From Paenibacillus hemerocallicola (GTDB lineage Bacteria; Bacillota; Bacilli; Paenibacillales; NBRC-103111), in NCBI RefSeq assembly GCF_006265175.1, contig NZ_VDCQ01000003.1, forward strand, positions 126,059 through 190,058: 64,000 nucleotides of DNA. Direction: 5' to 3'. Positions 52,196 through 62,384 of this stretch are shown here, one piece after another. Every line of letters begins with the position of its first letter. The stretch's first letter is position 1. The position numbers and the translations under genes are program-made. The notes under the pieces are model-generated. The model was given only the letters and a program-made list of their open reading frames with translations, was not told the DNA's origin and did not search any database.

Positions 52196-53674
52196 ATGTC
52201 ATTAATAAATGTTGCAAACTTGACGTTTGCCTATGAAGGCAGTTACGACAACATATTTGAAAATGTAAGCTTTCAAATAGATACCGATTGGAAATTAGGA
52301 TTTACGGGAAGAAACGGCAGAGGGAAGACAACCTTTCTCAACTTGTTGCTTGGCAAATATGACTACGGCGGAACTATTTCTGCAAATGTAGGTTTTGAAT
52401 ATTTCCCTTTCCATGTCGATAACAAGGAAAGCAATACCCAAGATGTAATTGACGACATTTTCCCGGACTATCTTCACTGGAAATTAATGCGTGAGCTTTC
52501 CTTGCTAAAAGTTTCCGAGGATGTTTTATATCGGCCCTTTGATTCCTTGTCCAACGGAGAGCAAACGAAAGTGTTGTTGGCCGCCTTGTTCCTTAAGGAA
52601 AACAGTTTTCTGTTAATCGATGAACCGACCAATCATCTTGACATGAATGCAAGAAAGCTTGTCAGCGATTATCTCAATACCAAAAGCGGATTTATTCTGG
52701 TGTCTCACGACAGATCCTTTCTTGATAACTGCGTAGATCACATCCTTTCAATCAATAAGACCAACGTAGAAGTTCAAAAAGGCACGTTCTCCGATTGGTG
52801 GGAAAATAAACAGCGACAAGATAACTTCGAGCTTGCAGAGAACGATAAGCTGAGAAAAGATATTAAACGCTTGTCGGATTCTTCCAAACGAACTAGCAAC
52901 TGGTCGCACGAAGTGGAAAAAACGAAAAACGGTACGAGAAACTCGGGTTCCAAGGTAGATAAAGGGTATATTGGCCACAAGGCTGCCAAAATGATGAAAC
53001 GCTCCAAAGCAACTGAGCAAAGACAGCATAGCGCTATTGATGAAAGGTCAAAACTCCTTAAAAATATTGAAACCTCCGACAGCTTAAAGATTTCACAACT
53101 TGCTTTTCATAAAAACCAACTTGTCGGACTTGAACATGTTTCGATTTATTACGGCGAGAAGACGGTTTGCGCAAATATTAGCTTTACTATCGAGCAAGGG
53201 GAGCGAATTGCGCTTACAGGCAAAAATGGCTCCGGGAAATCAAGCATGATCAAGCTTATTTGCGGCGAGAATATAAACTATACCGGCACCTTGCGAAAGG
53301 GAAAGCAGCTTAAAATATCCTATGTTTCACAGGACACCTCACATTTAGAGGGCAATTTAACGGACTACGCGAGAAACAATGGGATCGATGAAAGCCTCTT
53401 TAAATCCATTTTAAGAAAGCTTGATTTTTCCCGAGTTCAATTTGAAAAGGATATATCCGCTTTTAGCGGCGGCCAAAAAAAGAAAGTGCTGATTGCAAAA
53501 AGTCTTTGCGAGAAAGCTCATTTGCAAATTTGGGACGAACCGCTTAACTTTATCGATATTATTTCTCGGATGCAAATTGAAGAGCTGCTGCTCGAATACT
53601 CGCCAACCATTCTATTTGTCGAGCATGACAGCGAATTTTGCAAAAATATTGCCACAAAGATTATCGAGCTCTAA
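52196..53674 (+). CDS. lsa: Lsa-family ABC-F ribosomal protection protein
   Basis: A 492-residue ABC-F protein: two ATPase domains with Walker A GFTGRNGRGKTTF and ALTGKNGSGKSSM, signatures LSNGEQTKVLLAA and FSGGQKKKVLIAK, and LIDEPTNHLDMNARK. Between them lies the inter-domain linker (about 190-280, charged and helical) that reaches the peptidyl-transferase centre. No membrane helices. The length and sequence style fit the Lsa group, which protects ribosomes from lincosamides, pleuromutilins and streptogramin A. Start ATG 52196 after AGGAGG. AT-rich against its neighbours, so possibly acquired. Induction is likely through the leader. Confidence 0.9.
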   Translation: MSLINVANLTFAYEGSYDNIFENVSFQIDTDWKLGFTGRNGRGKTTFLNLLLGKYDYGGTISANVGFEYFPFHVDNKESNTQDVIDDIFPDYLHWKLMRELSLLKVSEDVLYRPFDSLSNGEQTKVLLAALFLKENSFLLIDEPTNHLDMNARKLVSDYLNTKSGFILVSHDRSFLDNCVDHILSINKTNVEVQKGTFSDWWENKQRQDNFELAENDKLRKDIKRLSDSSKRTSNWSHEVEKTKNGTRNSGSKVDKGYIGHKAAKMMKRSKATEQRQHSAIDERSKLLKNIETSDSLKISQLAFHKNQLVGLEHVSIYYGEKTVCANISFTIEQGERIALTGKNGSGKSSMIKLICGENINYTGTLRKGKQLKISYVSQDTSHLEGNLTDYARNNGIDESLFKSILRKLDFSRVQFEKDISAFSGGQKKKVLIAKSLCEKAHLQIWDEPLNFIDIISRMQIEELLLEYSPTILFVEHDSEFCKNIATKIIEL

Positions 53675-53690
53675 TGATAATTCGCCGGAT

Positions 53691-53730
53691 ACAAAAGAAA
53701 CGGTACCGCTAATGGTGCCGTTTCTTTTGT
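53691..53730 (+). terminator. Rho-independent terminator of the ABC-F gene
   Basis: ACAAAAGAAACGGTACC pairs with GGTGCCGTTTCTTTTGT across GCTAAT, with one G-T or mismatch position; the second arm supplies T tracts. Confidence 0.85.
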
Positions 53731-53770
53731 GTTGGTTTCTTCACCTTATCGAATCGCGGTTACTGGAAGT

Positions 53771-54655
53771 TTATCGAACCAGCTCGATAAATCTGCTTGC
53801 CGATATCGAAAGCGGCATATTGCGCATAATCATGATCCCCACGTGCGAGGGCGGGAGCTGCACGTCCAGCTGAATCTCGAAGAGGGAGCCCTCTTCCAGC
53901 TCCTTTGACACAAATTCTCTGGTCACGTAAGAGATTCCGAGTCCTTTCCGCGCAAACTCGATGAGAAGATCCACGCTTCCGACTTCGATTTCAGGTTTGA
54001 GTTTGTAGCCATAGCTTTCAAATAATTCCGTAATGGCCATTCGGGCCCGGCTATTGCGCGAGAACAGGATGATGGGGTACTGAAGCAGCATATCGAACGA
54101 AAGCACCATGTTCTTAAGCTCGGCAAATCGGGGCCCCGCTACAAAACAATCTTGCAGTTGGATACTCTCCGTTACTTTAAGCTGGGAATCGACGATTGGC
54201 ATGCGTACGACGCCCAAATCAATTCTGCCTTCTTTCAAGAAAGCGATGATTTCCGGCGTTGTTCCATGATTCAGGTGAAGTCTGATACCCGGATGCTTCT
54301 GAAGAAAACCTTCCAAGTACGGAAGCAAATAATGCTTGAACAGCGAATCGCTTCCGCCGATCCGCAGCTCGCCGCTTTCCAGATTTTTTAGCGAGGCCAT
54401 TTTTTCTTCCGCTCGCGATATCAAGATCTGAGACTGCTCAATATAAGAATACAGGATGGCGCCTTCATGCGTCAGCGCAACCCCTTTCGAATTCCGGTAA
54501 AACAACGTGATGCCCAGTCTGTCTTCCAGCTGTTTGATGGCGTGACTTACGCTCGGCTGGGTGAGAAACAACGCCTTGGCAGCCTGGGTCAAACTGCCAG
54601 TCTTCGCAGCCCAATAAAATACTTTGTACAATTCGTAGTTATTTCCCATAGACAT
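53771..54655 (-). CDS. LysR-family transcriptional regulator
   Basis: A 294-residue LysR protein. N-terminal helix-turn-helix (GSLTQAAKALFLTQPSVSHAI, about residues 21-40) and a C-terminal substrate-binding domain (SGELRIGGSDSLFKHYLL, DLGVVRMPIVDSQ). ATG 54655 after AGGAG. Divergent from the zwf-tkt-tal operon with 108 bases between starts, so it most likely controls that operon and itself, perhaps in response to a pentose phosphate or redox signal. Confidence 0.92.
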   Translation of the reverse strand: MSMGNNYELYKVFYWAAKTGSLTQAAKALFLTQPSVSHAIKQLEDRLGITLFYRNSKGVALTHEGAILYSYIEQSQILISRAEEKMASLKNLESGELRIGGSDSLFKHYLLPYLEGFLQKHPGIRLHLNHGTTPEIIAFLKEGRIDLGVVRMPIVDSQLKVTESIQLQDCFVAGPRFAELKNMVLSFDMLLQYPIILFSRNSRARMAITELFESYGYKLKPEIEVGSVDLLIEFARKGLGISYVTREFVSKELEEGSLFEIQLDVQLPPSHVGIMIMRNMPLSISASRFIELVR

Positions 54656-54678
54656 GGTCTATAGCTCCTGTGAAATAT

Positions 54679-54714
54679 ATTAATTACTTGCATACATGTT
54701 AATCGTATTATAGT
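54679..54714. promoter_or_regulatory. LysR-zwf divergent control region
   Basis: ATTAA (54679-54683) and TTAAT (54699-54703) form an outer inverted repeat, and TATAGT (54709-54714) is a possible -10 for zwf. The -35 spacing is poor, as expected of an activator-dependent promoter. Confidence 0.4.
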
Positions 54715-54763
54715 GGAACTACGAGAAAGAATCCAGAACTTGCGGGCCGAAAGGAGAACGGAA

Positions 54764-56290
54764 ATGGAGTCGTCCACGTTTATTTTGTTTGGAGCGACAG
54801 GGGATTTGGCCAAAAGAAAAATTTACCCTGCCTTGTATCATTTGTTTGTCGAGCAGAAGCTGCCGCCAACCTTTTCCTTGATCGGTCTCGGAAGAAGAGA
54901 GTGGTCCGATGAATTATTTCGGGCAAACGTCAAGCAATCTCTCCTTCAATTTTCCAGACGCGAAGCGAAAGATCCCGCACTTCTGAATGCTTTCTTGCGC
55001 GCATTCCGATATTGCATTCTGGATGCCGGCCATATAGAGGATTATCGCAAGCTGCTGCGGCTGATCGAACAGCGGGAGGCAGAGCTTGGGCTATCGCCTA
55101 ATCGCTTGTTTTATTTGTCTGTCGGACCTGAATTTTTCGACACGATCGCCGCCAATATTCGGGAAAGCGGGCTCGGTTCCGCCGATGGCTGGAAGCGTCT
55201 GGTGATCGAGAAACCTTTCGGCCATGATTTGCAGTCTGCCCGGGATTTGAATCGGAAATTGAACCAAGCCTTTGAGGAGCATGAAATTTTCCGGATCGAT
55301 CATTATCTCGGCAAACCGATGGTCCAGAAGCTGGAGGTTCTCCACCAGACCGATCCGGTACTCCGGGAATTATGGACCAATCGTCGCATAGCCAATGTGC
55401 AGATTACGGCAAATGAAACCGTCGGCGTCGAAGAAAGAGCGGGCTACTACGATCATGCAGGCGCTGTACGAGACATGTTCCAAAACCATATGCTGCAATT
55501 GCTCATGATGCTGGCCGTTCACTTTCCGAACGACAATACTTCCGGCAACGCGCGCTTGAAGAAGAAAAAGGTGATGGAAGTCCTCGAGCCGCTGCAAAAG
55601 CAGGAGGCGAGCGCCAACGTTATCCGAGGGCAGTACAAAGAGGGGAGCGTTCAAGGAAAGCCGGTAACCGCGTATACTTCCGAACCGGGTATTGACCATG
55701 CTTCGATGAACGATACTTTTATCGCTGCCAAGCTGCGAATCGACGATTCCTTCTGGGGGGAAACGCCTTTTTATATCCGAACGGGCAAAAGAATGAGGGA
55801 GAAGTCCACGCGGATCGTGATCGAGTTCAAGGACACGGAGACTCCGGCATCTCCGACGAAAGACGGCAGCAGAGCGCCTAATCTTCTGGTAATCGAGATT
55901 GGTCCTGGCGAAGGCATTACGCTTCATTTCGATAAGAAGAGGCCGGGGCAAAAAGAACAAGTCATCCCCATTCCGGTCGACTTTCCTGCAAATGGGGACG
56001 ACGTTCCCGAAGCTTACGAAAATTTGATTTTCGACGCTTTGCGCGGAGATCCTGCATTTTTTGCGCACTGGGACGAAGTCGAATTGTCCTGGAAATGGGT
56101 TCAACCTATCCTGGAAGCATTCGAAGAGAACCTCGTTCCGCTTCGTCCGTATGCGGCGGGCACTTACGGTCCGGTCGAGTCCGACAAACTGTTGGCGGAG
56201 GACGGCTTCCATTGGTGGCTCGATGCCGAGCCCGAACAAGAACCCGATATCAAAAAAGGAGAACATTATGCCTATCACACAAACCATTGA
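54764..56290 (+). CDS. zwf: Glucose-6-phosphate dehydrogenase
   Basis: A 508-residue enzyme. NADP-binding [19 protein letters not shown] at the N-terminus, the active-site signature [12 protein letters not shown], and [19 protein letters not shown]. It oxidises glucose-6-phosphate to the 6-phosphogluconolactone and makes NADPH, the entry of the oxidative pentose-phosphate pathway. ATG 54764 follows AAGGAGAACG. The transketolase start lies inside its 3' end, with a 23-base overlap, so the two are translationally coupled. Confidence 0.97.
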   Translation: MESSTFILFGATGDLAKRKIYPALYHLFVEQKLPPTFSLIGLGRREWSDELFRANVKQSLLQFSRREAKDPALLNAFLRAFRYCILDAGHIEDYRKLLRLIEQREAELGLSPNRLFYLSVGPEFFDTIAANIRESGLGSADGWKRLVIEKPFGHDLQSARDLNRKLNQAFEEHEIFRIDHYLGKPMVQKLEVLHQTDPVLRELWTNRRIANVQITANETVGVEERAGYYDHAGAVRDMFQNHMLQLLMMLAVHFPNDNTSGNARLKKKKVMEVLEPLQKQEASANVIRGQYKEGSVQGKPVTAYTSEPGIDHASMNDTFIAAKLRIDDSFWGETPFYIRTGKRMREKSTRIVIEFKDTETPASPTKDGSRAPNLLVIEIGPGEGITLHFDKKRPGQKEQVIPIPVDFPANGDDVPEAYENLIFDALRGDPAFFAHWDEVELSWKWVQPILEAFEENLVPLRPYAAGTYGPVESDKLLAEDGFHWWLDAEPEQEPDIKKGEHYAYHTNH

Positions 56291-58262
56291 TCAGTTAGCG
56301 ATCGATACGATCCGTACGTTGTCCATCGACGCCATAAACGGCGCCAATTCCGGTCATCCGGGACTGCCCATGGGGGCAGCGCCGATGGCATACGCCCTTT
56401 GGTCCAAACTGTTGAATCATAATCCCGTTCATGCAAAGTGGTTTAACCGCGATCGCTTCGTCTTGTCCGCCGGTCACGGGTCGGCCTTGCTGTACAGCCT
56501 TCTGCATTTGTCCGGTTACAACGTATCGCTTGACGACTTGAAGCAATTTCGCAAGCTGAACAGCAAGACGCCCGGACATCCCGAATACGGGCACACGGAT
56601 GGCGTGGACGCGACGACGGGGCCTTTGGGACAAGGGGTTGCGATGGCAGTCGGAATGGCAATGGCCGAAGCGCATCTGGCCTCGAAATTCAATCAAGCCG
56701 GATTCCCGGTTGTCGATCATTATACGTATGCGCTTGTCGGGGACGGCTGTTTGATGGAAGGGATCTCTTACGAGGCGATGTCGATGGCCGGACATATGAA
56801 GCTTGGCAAATTAATCGTCTTGTACGATTCCAACGATATTTCATTGGACGGAGCGCTAAACCTTTCCTTCGGGGAAAATATGCAAAAAAGAGCGGAATCG
56901 GCTCATTGGGAATATATTCGGGTAGAAGACGGCAATGACGTTTCGCGAATTGCCGAAGCGATTGCGACAGCCAAGCAAAACGATTCGCAGCCGACTCTCA
57001 TTGAAGTTCGGACGATTATCGGATACGGCAGCAAAGTAGCGGGAACGAACAAAGCGCATGGCGTTCCGCTCGGCAAGGATGAGGCGAAGGCGACCAAGCA
57101 GATTTATGGCTGGCAGTACGAGGAAGAGTTCACCGTTCCGGAAGAAGTCAAAGCCCATTTCGAGCAGCTTAAACAGAAGGGCGAGGCCAAAGAAGAAGAA
57201 TGGAACAAGTTGCTCGCATCCTATAAAGCGCAGCATTCGATGCTTGGCAAGGAGCTGGAGCAGGCCATCGACGGTTCCGTGCTGATTGATGCCGCACATA
57301 TTCCTACATTCGACACTTCCAAAAGTATATCTACCCGCGTAGCGAGCGGCGAAGCCATCAATCAGTACGTGAAAACCGTACCGTCCATTTTTGGCGGAAG
57401 CGCGGATTTATCGCATTCGACGATGACGGACATTGCAGGTGAACAAACATTCGCTGTCGAATCTTACTCGGGACGCAATATATATTTTGGCGTCCGGGAG
57501 CATGCAATGGGCGCTGCTGGTAATGGAATGGCCTTGCATGGGGGCGTAAAACCGTTCGTAAGCACCTTCTTCGTATTCAGCGATTATTTGCGTCCGTCCA
57601 TTCGGTTGGCCGCTCTGCAAAAGCTGCCTGTCATTTATGTATTTACGCATGATTCGATTGCCGTCGGGGAAGATGGACCTACCCATGAGCCGGTCGAGCA
57701 CTTGGCCGCCCTTCGGACCATTCCGGGACTTACGGTCGTGCGTCCGACCGACGCCAATGAAACGGCGAGTGCGTGGGCGTATGCTTTGCAGCAGCAAGAA
57801 GGTCCGGTAGCTCTGGTATTGAGCAGACAGAATTTGCCTGTATATGAAGCGACAAAAGCCAATATCGAGAAGGTCGCGAAAGGAGCTTACGTTCTGGCCG
57901 AAACTAACGATCAACCCGATGTCATCCTGATCGGATCCGGATCTGAAGTTTCACTGGCCGTGAGCGCCAAAGCGGAGCTGGAGCGCGATAACATCTCCGT
58001 GCGCGTGGTCGCCATGCCGTGCAGAGAACTGTTCGATCGACAAACCGAGGCGTACAAGAAAAGTATTTTACCCGCTTCCGTTTCGAAACGGGTAGCCATC
58101 GAAGCCGGCATTTCGTTAGGCTGGGAACGTTATACGGGACTTGACGGAGCCATATTGTCGATCGATACGTTCGGCGCTTCCGGCCCGGGTAACGAGGTTA
58201 TGGAATACTTCGGATTTTCCGTGAATCATGTGGTTCGTCTGACGAAACAGTTACTGCAATAG
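56268..58262 (+). CDS. tkt: Transketolase
   Basis: A 664-residue enzyme. N-terminal [20 protein letters not shown], the thiamine-diphosphate motif [19 protein letters not shown], and the C-terminal half with [19 protein letters not shown]. It transfers two-carbon ketol units in the non-oxidative pentose-phosphate pathway. ATG 56268 after AAAAAGGAG inside the zwf end. Followed after 34 bases by the transaldolase gene. Confidence 0.97.
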   Translation: MPITQTIDQLAIDTIRTLSIDAINGANSGHPGLPMGAAPMAYALWSKLLNHNPVHAKWFNRDRFVLSAGHGSALLYSLLHLSGYNVSLDDLKQFRKLNSKTPGHPEYGHTDGVDATTGPLGQGVAMAVGMAMAEAHLASKFNQAGFPVVDHYTYALVGDGCLMEGISYEAMSMAGHMKLGKLIVLYDSNDISLDGALNLSFGENMQKRAESAHWEYIRVEDGNDVSRIAEAIATAKQNDSQPTLIEVRTIIGYGSKVAGTNKAHGVPLGKDEAKATKQIYGWQYEEEFTVPEEVKAHFEQLKQKGEAKEEEWNKLLASYKAQHSMLGKELEQAIDGSVLIDAAHIPTFDTSKSISTRVASGEAINQYVKTVPSIFGGSADLSHSTMTDIAGEQTFAVESYSGRNIYFGVREHAMGAAGNGMALHGGVKPFVSTFFVFSDYLRPSIRLAALQKLPVIYVFTHDSIAVGEDGPTHEPVEHLAALRTIPGLTVVRPTDANETASAWAYALQQQEGPVALVLSRQNLPVYEATKANIEKVAKGAYVLAETNDQPDVILIGSGSEVSLAVSAKAELERDNISVRVVAMPCRELFDRQTEAYKKSILPASVSKRVAIEAGISLGWERYTGLDGAILSIDTFGASGPGNEVMEYFGFSVNHVVRLTKQLLQ

Positions 58263-58296
58263 CCAACATCAACTAAAAAAACGGAGGTAATACCCA

Positions 58297-58965
58297 ATGA
58301 AATTTTTTATCGATACGGCAAATGTGGAAGACATCAAAAAGGCATATAAAATCGGCGTCTTATCCGGCGTTACGACGAATCCGTCGCTGGTCGCCAAAGA
58401 AGGCGTGAAATTCGAAGATCGAATTGCCGAGATTTTGCGGGAAGTGCCGGAGGTCGAGTCCGTTTCGGCCGAAGTAACCCCCGATGCGGTTACGGCCGAT
58501 GAAATGATTGCGCAAGCGAACGAACTGATCAAGATCAATAATTATGACAAAAATATTACGATCAAGCTGCCGATGACGCTGGACGGTCTGGAGGCTTGCC
58601 GCTACTTGTCCAAAAAGGGCGTGAAAACCAATGTGACGTTGATTTTCACCGTGAACCAAGCGCTCTTGGCCGTCCGCGCAGGCGCTACGTATGTTTCTCC
58701 GTTTCTCGGCCGTTTGGATGACATTTCGGAAGACGGCGTCCAATTGATCGTAAAAGTCGCGGAAGTATTCCGCACGCATAACCTGGATGCGCAAATTATA
58801 GCCGCATCCGTCCGTCATCCGGATCACGTGACTCGTGTGGCGATGGCAGGCGCACATATTGCAACGATTCCATTTGCCGTAATCGAACAAATCTCGAAGC
58901 ATCCTCTGACGGATCAAGGGATAGAGAAATTCGCAGCCGATTGGAAAAAAACGGTTCAGCAGTAA
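58297..58965 (+). CDS. tal: Transaldolase / fructose-6-phosphate aldolase family (TalC-like)
   Basis: A 222-residue short-type transaldolase. [14 protein letters not shown] at the start, [17 protein letters not shown], the Schiff-base Lys in NITIKLPMT (residue 90), and [12 protein letters not shown]. The short TalC/Fsa proteins act either as transaldolase or as fructose-6-phosphate aldolase. The zwf-tkt context favours transaldolase. Start ATG 58297 after ACGGAGG. Last gene of the operon. Confidence 0.93.
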   Translation: MKFFIDTANVEDIKKAYKIGVLSGVTTNPSLVAKEGVKFEDRIAEILREVPEVESVSAEVTPDAVTADEMIAQANELIKINNYDKNITIKLPMTLDGLEACRYLSKKGVKTNVTLIFTVNQALLAVRAGATYVSPFLGRLDDISEDGVQLIVKVAEVFRTHNLDAQIIAASVRHPDHVTRVAMAGAHIATIPFAVIEQISKHPLTDQGIEKFAADWKKTVQQ

Positions 58966-58984
58966 GAAGCGATACGATGTCAAA

Positions 58985-59041
58985 AAGATCGCCAACCACC
59001 TGGTCGAGCTACGCTCAGATGGTTGGCGATCTTCTTCTTTT
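58985..59041. terminator. Bidirectional terminator between tal and the Big2 protein gene
   Basis: AAGATCGCCAACCA (58985-58998) and TGGTTGGCGATCTT (59020-59033) form a perfect 14-bp stem. T-rich sequence follows on the plus strand (CTTCTTTTTC), and TTTTTG follows on the minus strand. It closes both convergent genes. Confidence 0.85.
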
Positions 59042-59046
59042 TCAAT

Positions 59047-60636
59047 TTAATACACGTACGCTTCGGCAGTCGCTTTCATACCATTGTACGTTGCAGTCAA
59101 AACGGTCACGCCCCGCTTCAACCCGGTAATGACTCCCGTCGAATCGATCGTTACAACCGACGGATCTCCGATCGAATAGGCGGCTTGTCCGGTTACGATC
59201 GAAGTCTGTCCCGCATAAACGGCTGAGACAACCGTATCCAGCGATTGTCCGACGATGACGCTGTACGCCGACGAATCGAACTTCATCCCGTTTTGCGTTC
59301 CTCCGCTATAAATATACACGTCCGCTTTGGCCTGCAGGCCGTTGTAAGTAGCCGTAAGCACGGTTTGACCGGGCATGAGACCCGTAATATTGCCGGAAGT
59401 GTCGACAGACGCAATCGCTGGATCGGCGATCGAATAGGCGCCGACACGGGTAACATTGGTTTGCCCATTGCCGTAGACGAACGTCAGAACCGTATCGATC
59501 GTTTGTCCGGCAACCAAGCTATAGTCCATGGAATCAAGCTTTAGCCGGGCATCAGGCGGCGCCGATTGGCCGGCCAGCTTTACGATCGTGTTCGGCGACC
59601 GTACTAGTACGGCGCCTCCATCAGCTGTGGATATCGCCTTGGATAGATCGGTCGCGGAGTAAGACCACAGTGTCAAGGCGTTACTGTCGGTCATGACCGC
59701 GCCCTGGTTCGTGCCGATCAAGTAACCTCCGTCTTTCGCAATGTCGAGGGACACGGCTTGTCCGCCGTTCCAAGTTTTTGTCCATTGCATAGCACCGGAG
59801 TTATCCGTCTTGATAATGACATTCTCTCCATTCGCACCGATTCCGGCAATTGCATAGCCTCCATCGGAAGCGGGGACGGCATAACCCCCGCGTACCGGAT
59901 ATAACTGATTCCACTCGATCTCGCCGGTAGCGCCGAGCTTCCAAATCGAGAAGCTGTCCCCTTTGTAGCCGCCGACCAGATATCCGCCATCCGCCGTTTG
60001 CCGGACAGATTTGGCGGCAACGTCGGGAGAAACCCACCTACCCCCACCCAGCACTTTGGTCCATTCCTTTTTTCCGCTTGCATCTAATTTTACGGCTGTC
60101 GTGCTGAAAAATCCCGCGTTCAAGCTTTCGGTAAATTCGACATATATGAACCCGCCATCGTTCGTTTCCCGAATCATATGGAAAGTTCCATAGGCTCCCG
60201 AATCGTCAACGACTTTCCACTGAATCTCGCCATTGCCGTCCATTTTGGCGATATAGTAGCCGCGGTAACGCCAGTGGTATGAAGGAATCGTCCCGCCAAC
60301 AATATAGCCGCCATCACGAGTATGCTGCACCGATTCGACCGTAACGTTTTTACCGTTCTCGGAGAGAGTGACCGTCTTGGACCATTGCTTATTTCCTTGC
60401 GCATCAGTCCGGTCCAAATAAACTTCGCCCTCTTTCCCGGCTCCCATCGATGTATATCCGCCGTTACGCAATTGTTGCACATCGATTAGGCGCACGGTTC
60501 CTTCGATCTGCCTCTCCCATTCCATATCGGGAGCTTGACCTTCAGCCGCCGCTAACCCGGCGTTCCACGACGGCAATAAGCCGAATAAAAGTACGCAAAC
60601 GAACAAACATTTCGTCCATCGTCCGAGTTTAAACAT
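59047..60636 (-). CDS. Secreted protein with WD/PQQ-like repeats and two Big2 domains
   Basis: A 529-residue exported protein. Signal peptide CLFVCVLLFGLLPSWNAGLA, then about seven degenerate repeats of the type TNDGGFIYVEF or TADGGYLVGGYKGD (DGGY plus a W at fixed distance), forming a propeller-like domain to about 370, then two Big2 Ig-like domains with the closing motif TVLTATYNGLQAKA and its repeat TVLTATYNGMKATA. No sorting signal or membrane anchor at the end. Start ATG 60636 with GGAGG five bases upstream. Role unknown; surface or matrix binding is plausible for Big2 proteins. Confidence 0.85.
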   Translation of the reverse strand: MFKLGRWTKCLFVCVLLFGLLPSWNAGLAAAEGQAPDMEWERQIEGTVRLIDVQQLRNGGYTSMGAGKEGEVYLDRTDAQGNKQWSKTVTLSENGKNVTVESVQHTRDGGYIVGGTIPSYHWRYRGYYIAKMDGNGEIQWKVVDDSGAYGTFHMIRETNDGGFIYVEFTESLNAGFFSTTAVKLDASGKKEWTKVLGGGRWVSPDVAAKSVRQTADGGYLVGGYKGDSFSIWKLGATGEIEWNQLYPVRGGYAVPASDGGYAIAGIGANGENVIIKTDNSGAMQWTKTWNGGQAVSLDIAKDGGYLIGTNQGAVMTDSNALTLWSYSATDLSKAISTADGGAVLVRSPNTIVKLAGQSAPPDARLKLDSMDYSLVAGQTIDTVLTFVYGNGQTNVTRVGAYSIADPAIASVDTSGNITGLMPGQTVLTATYNGLQAKADVYIYSGGTQNGMKFDSSAYSVIVGQSLDTVVSAVYAGQTSIVTGQAAYSIGDPSVVTIDSTGVITGLKRGVTVLTATYNGMKATAEAYVY

Positions 60637-60688
60637 ATCCGCCTCCATATTGTTATAATTTGGAATACACTACAACATTCGAAGGATC

Positions 60689-60891
60689 GTTCTTATTAAT
60701 GAACGTATTAAAAAAATAAATGTAAACATTCCGGCATTCCCAAGTATAACCGCAAAGACATTTCTCCTTTCGATAACATTCGACGACTATTAGTTATGCA
60801 TGAAGTATTGCAGAACGAACCAAGACGATTCTTTTGGACCGATTCGAGTAAATTAGTAGTGTTGTGCCGAAGTTCGTTCTTAATAAAGAAC
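60689..60891. repeat. Two GTTCTT-AWTA-AWGAAC palindromes in a gene-free region
   Basis: GTTCTTATTAATGAAC lies at 60689-60704 and GTTCTTAATAAAGAAC at 60876-60891, 187 bases apart. The first is 53 bases before the Big2 gene start, so it could be its operator. The whole stretch 60637-61167 has no gene I can support. Confidence 0.4.
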
Positions 60892-61167
60892 TTTCTGGAC
60901 GAACTATTCAATGACGAGTTAGGTAGTGGAAGGCGACGGAATTCTGCAACAGACTTCTGTCCGCGGTCAAATGGAACAGAAAGATCCCTGCATCATTGTT
61001 AGCGATCGGCAGCATACGGATTGGTCTGTGACCGCAGCCGTTAACGATTTCACGCTGCTTTCGCGGGCAGTTTTGCAGCATATAGAATATAGGGTATGAT
61101 GTAGATACCGGCATTGGATTTTGTGAAACGGTGACAGGTCATAACCCAAAAAGGAGATTCGAAAATT

Positions 61168-61647
61168 ATGACGGACGCATCGGGCAAGAAAAGAGTCGAT
61201 ACTGCTGCGAGAGTCATCCAGGCATCGCCGCAGACTATTTATAAGGCGTTCGTGGATCCGTCGGCTCTCGCTTCGTGGCTTCCGCCAAAAGGTATGCTAG
61301 GCCATATCTACGAGTTCGATGCACGTGCCGGCGGTGCCTATCGAATGTCCCTGACTTATGTCGGAACGGACCATTCCGTACAAGGCAAGACTACGGAAAA
61401 TGCAGATGTCGTCAAAGGGAGATTCTTGGAGTTCGTTCCGAACGAGCGAATTGTTCAGTTGGTAGAATTCGAGTCCGAGGACCCCGTTTTCTCGGGAGAG
61501 ATGATCATGACATGGACCTTAGCTGCCGTTCCGGAAGGTACCGCGGTTACTATCGTTTGTGAGAACGTACCCGCAGGAATACGCAAGGAAGATCACGACG
61601 TTGGCTTGAGATCCTCTCTGGAGAATCTCGCTCTTTACACGGAATGA
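61168..61647 (+). CDS. SRPBCC-family protein
   Basis: A 159-residue AHSA1/START-fold protein: VIQASPQTIYKAFVDPSALA, SWLPPKGMLGHIYEFDARAG, and a C-terminal helix with GLRSSLENLALYTE. It binds a small hydrophobic ligand; function unknown. ATG 61168 after AAAAGGAG. It stands alone. Same family as 45005-45526 but not a close copy. Confidence 0.88.
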   Translation: MTDASGKKRVDTAARVIQASPQTIYKAFVDPSALASWLPPKGMLGHIYEFDARAGGAYRMSLTYVGTDHSVQGKTTENADVVKGRFLEFVPNERIVQLVEFESEDPVFSGEMIMTWTLAAVPEGTAVTIVCENVPAGIRKEDHDVGLRSSLENLALYTE

Positions 61648-61961
61648 TGATAAGGGACGATAGACCGGTTTGCGCAAGCTGAGTCATGTTCAGAAGCGAT
61701 GCCGCCAGTTCCTGGGCTTGCCATCTAATCCGAATGATCAAATGTGCTATACTTGTATTGTTGCGATAGGGGGGAGGTCGAAAAAAGCAATGTATGATGA
61801 CAAAGAGAATACGCTCTATGCAAAGTCTACACTATAAACAACGGCGGTTGTTTGTATAGAGCTGAAAAGTGGAGACCGCCTAAATCATTTAATGGTGAAA
61901 TCAGTTTATAATGAGACTTTGCTACCTTGAAATTAAAAATATTTTAAGGGGTAGAGTAATC
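61648..61961. other. Gene-poor stretch before the CD3324-type gene
   Basis: It contains a strong ribosome site (AGGGGGGAGG) before a 15-codon frame (61791-61838) and an imperfect hairpin at 61832-61859. No recognisable gene. The short frame may be a remnant or a leader. Confidence 0.3.
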
Positions 61962-62228
61962 ATGAAATATGTCAACGCTGACATTTTACCAGAGGAATTG
62001 CTAAAGGAAGTACAAAAATATATTAATGGTGTCATGGTTTATGTACCTAAACCTGAAGGAGTACGCAAGGGTTGGGGCGTGAATTCCGGCAGCAGAACAT
62101 CTATTAATCGAAGAAACGATGAAATTCGCCAAAGATTCTCTCAAGGCGCTACTGTTGAACAGCTTTCGGAACAATTTTTCCTTTCCCGCGATAGTATTAA
62201 GAAAATTGTTTATTCAAAGCTTAAATAG
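61962..62228 (+). CDS. CD3324-family small helix-turn-helix protein
   Basis: An 88-residue protein of the CD3324/Mor-like group: VNADILPEELLKEVQKYING at the start, VYVPKPEGVRKGWGVNSG in the middle, and a C-terminal helix-turn-helix (ATVEQLSEQFFLSRDSIKKI). ATG 61962 after AAGGGG. The group is common in Firmicutes and of unknown target. It is close to a sulfotransferase gene but separated by a terminator. Confidence 0.8.
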   Translation: MKYVNADILPEELLKEVQKYINGVMVYVPKPEGVRKGWGVNSGSRTSINRRNDEIRQRFSQGATVEQLSEQFFLSRDSIKKIVYSKLK

Positions 62229-62240
62229 ATTATCACTTAT

Positions 62241-62281
62241 ACAAAGCCACAACAGATTAATTTCTGATGCGGCTTTTTTGT
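62241..62281 (+). terminator. Rho-independent terminator of the CD3324-type gene
   Basis: ACAAAGCC and GGCTTTTTTGT form a stem with a long loop, with the T run in the second arm. Twelve bases past the stop codon. Confidence 0.6.
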
Positions 62282-62384
62282 GCAAAGAATAATTCCTACC
62301 TGTTTATTGCATATAATCAAGCGGTTCATGTTGTTAGAATCTGAATAAGGGGAGAGTGTTAACAAATTCAGAAAGGAAGGAAGT

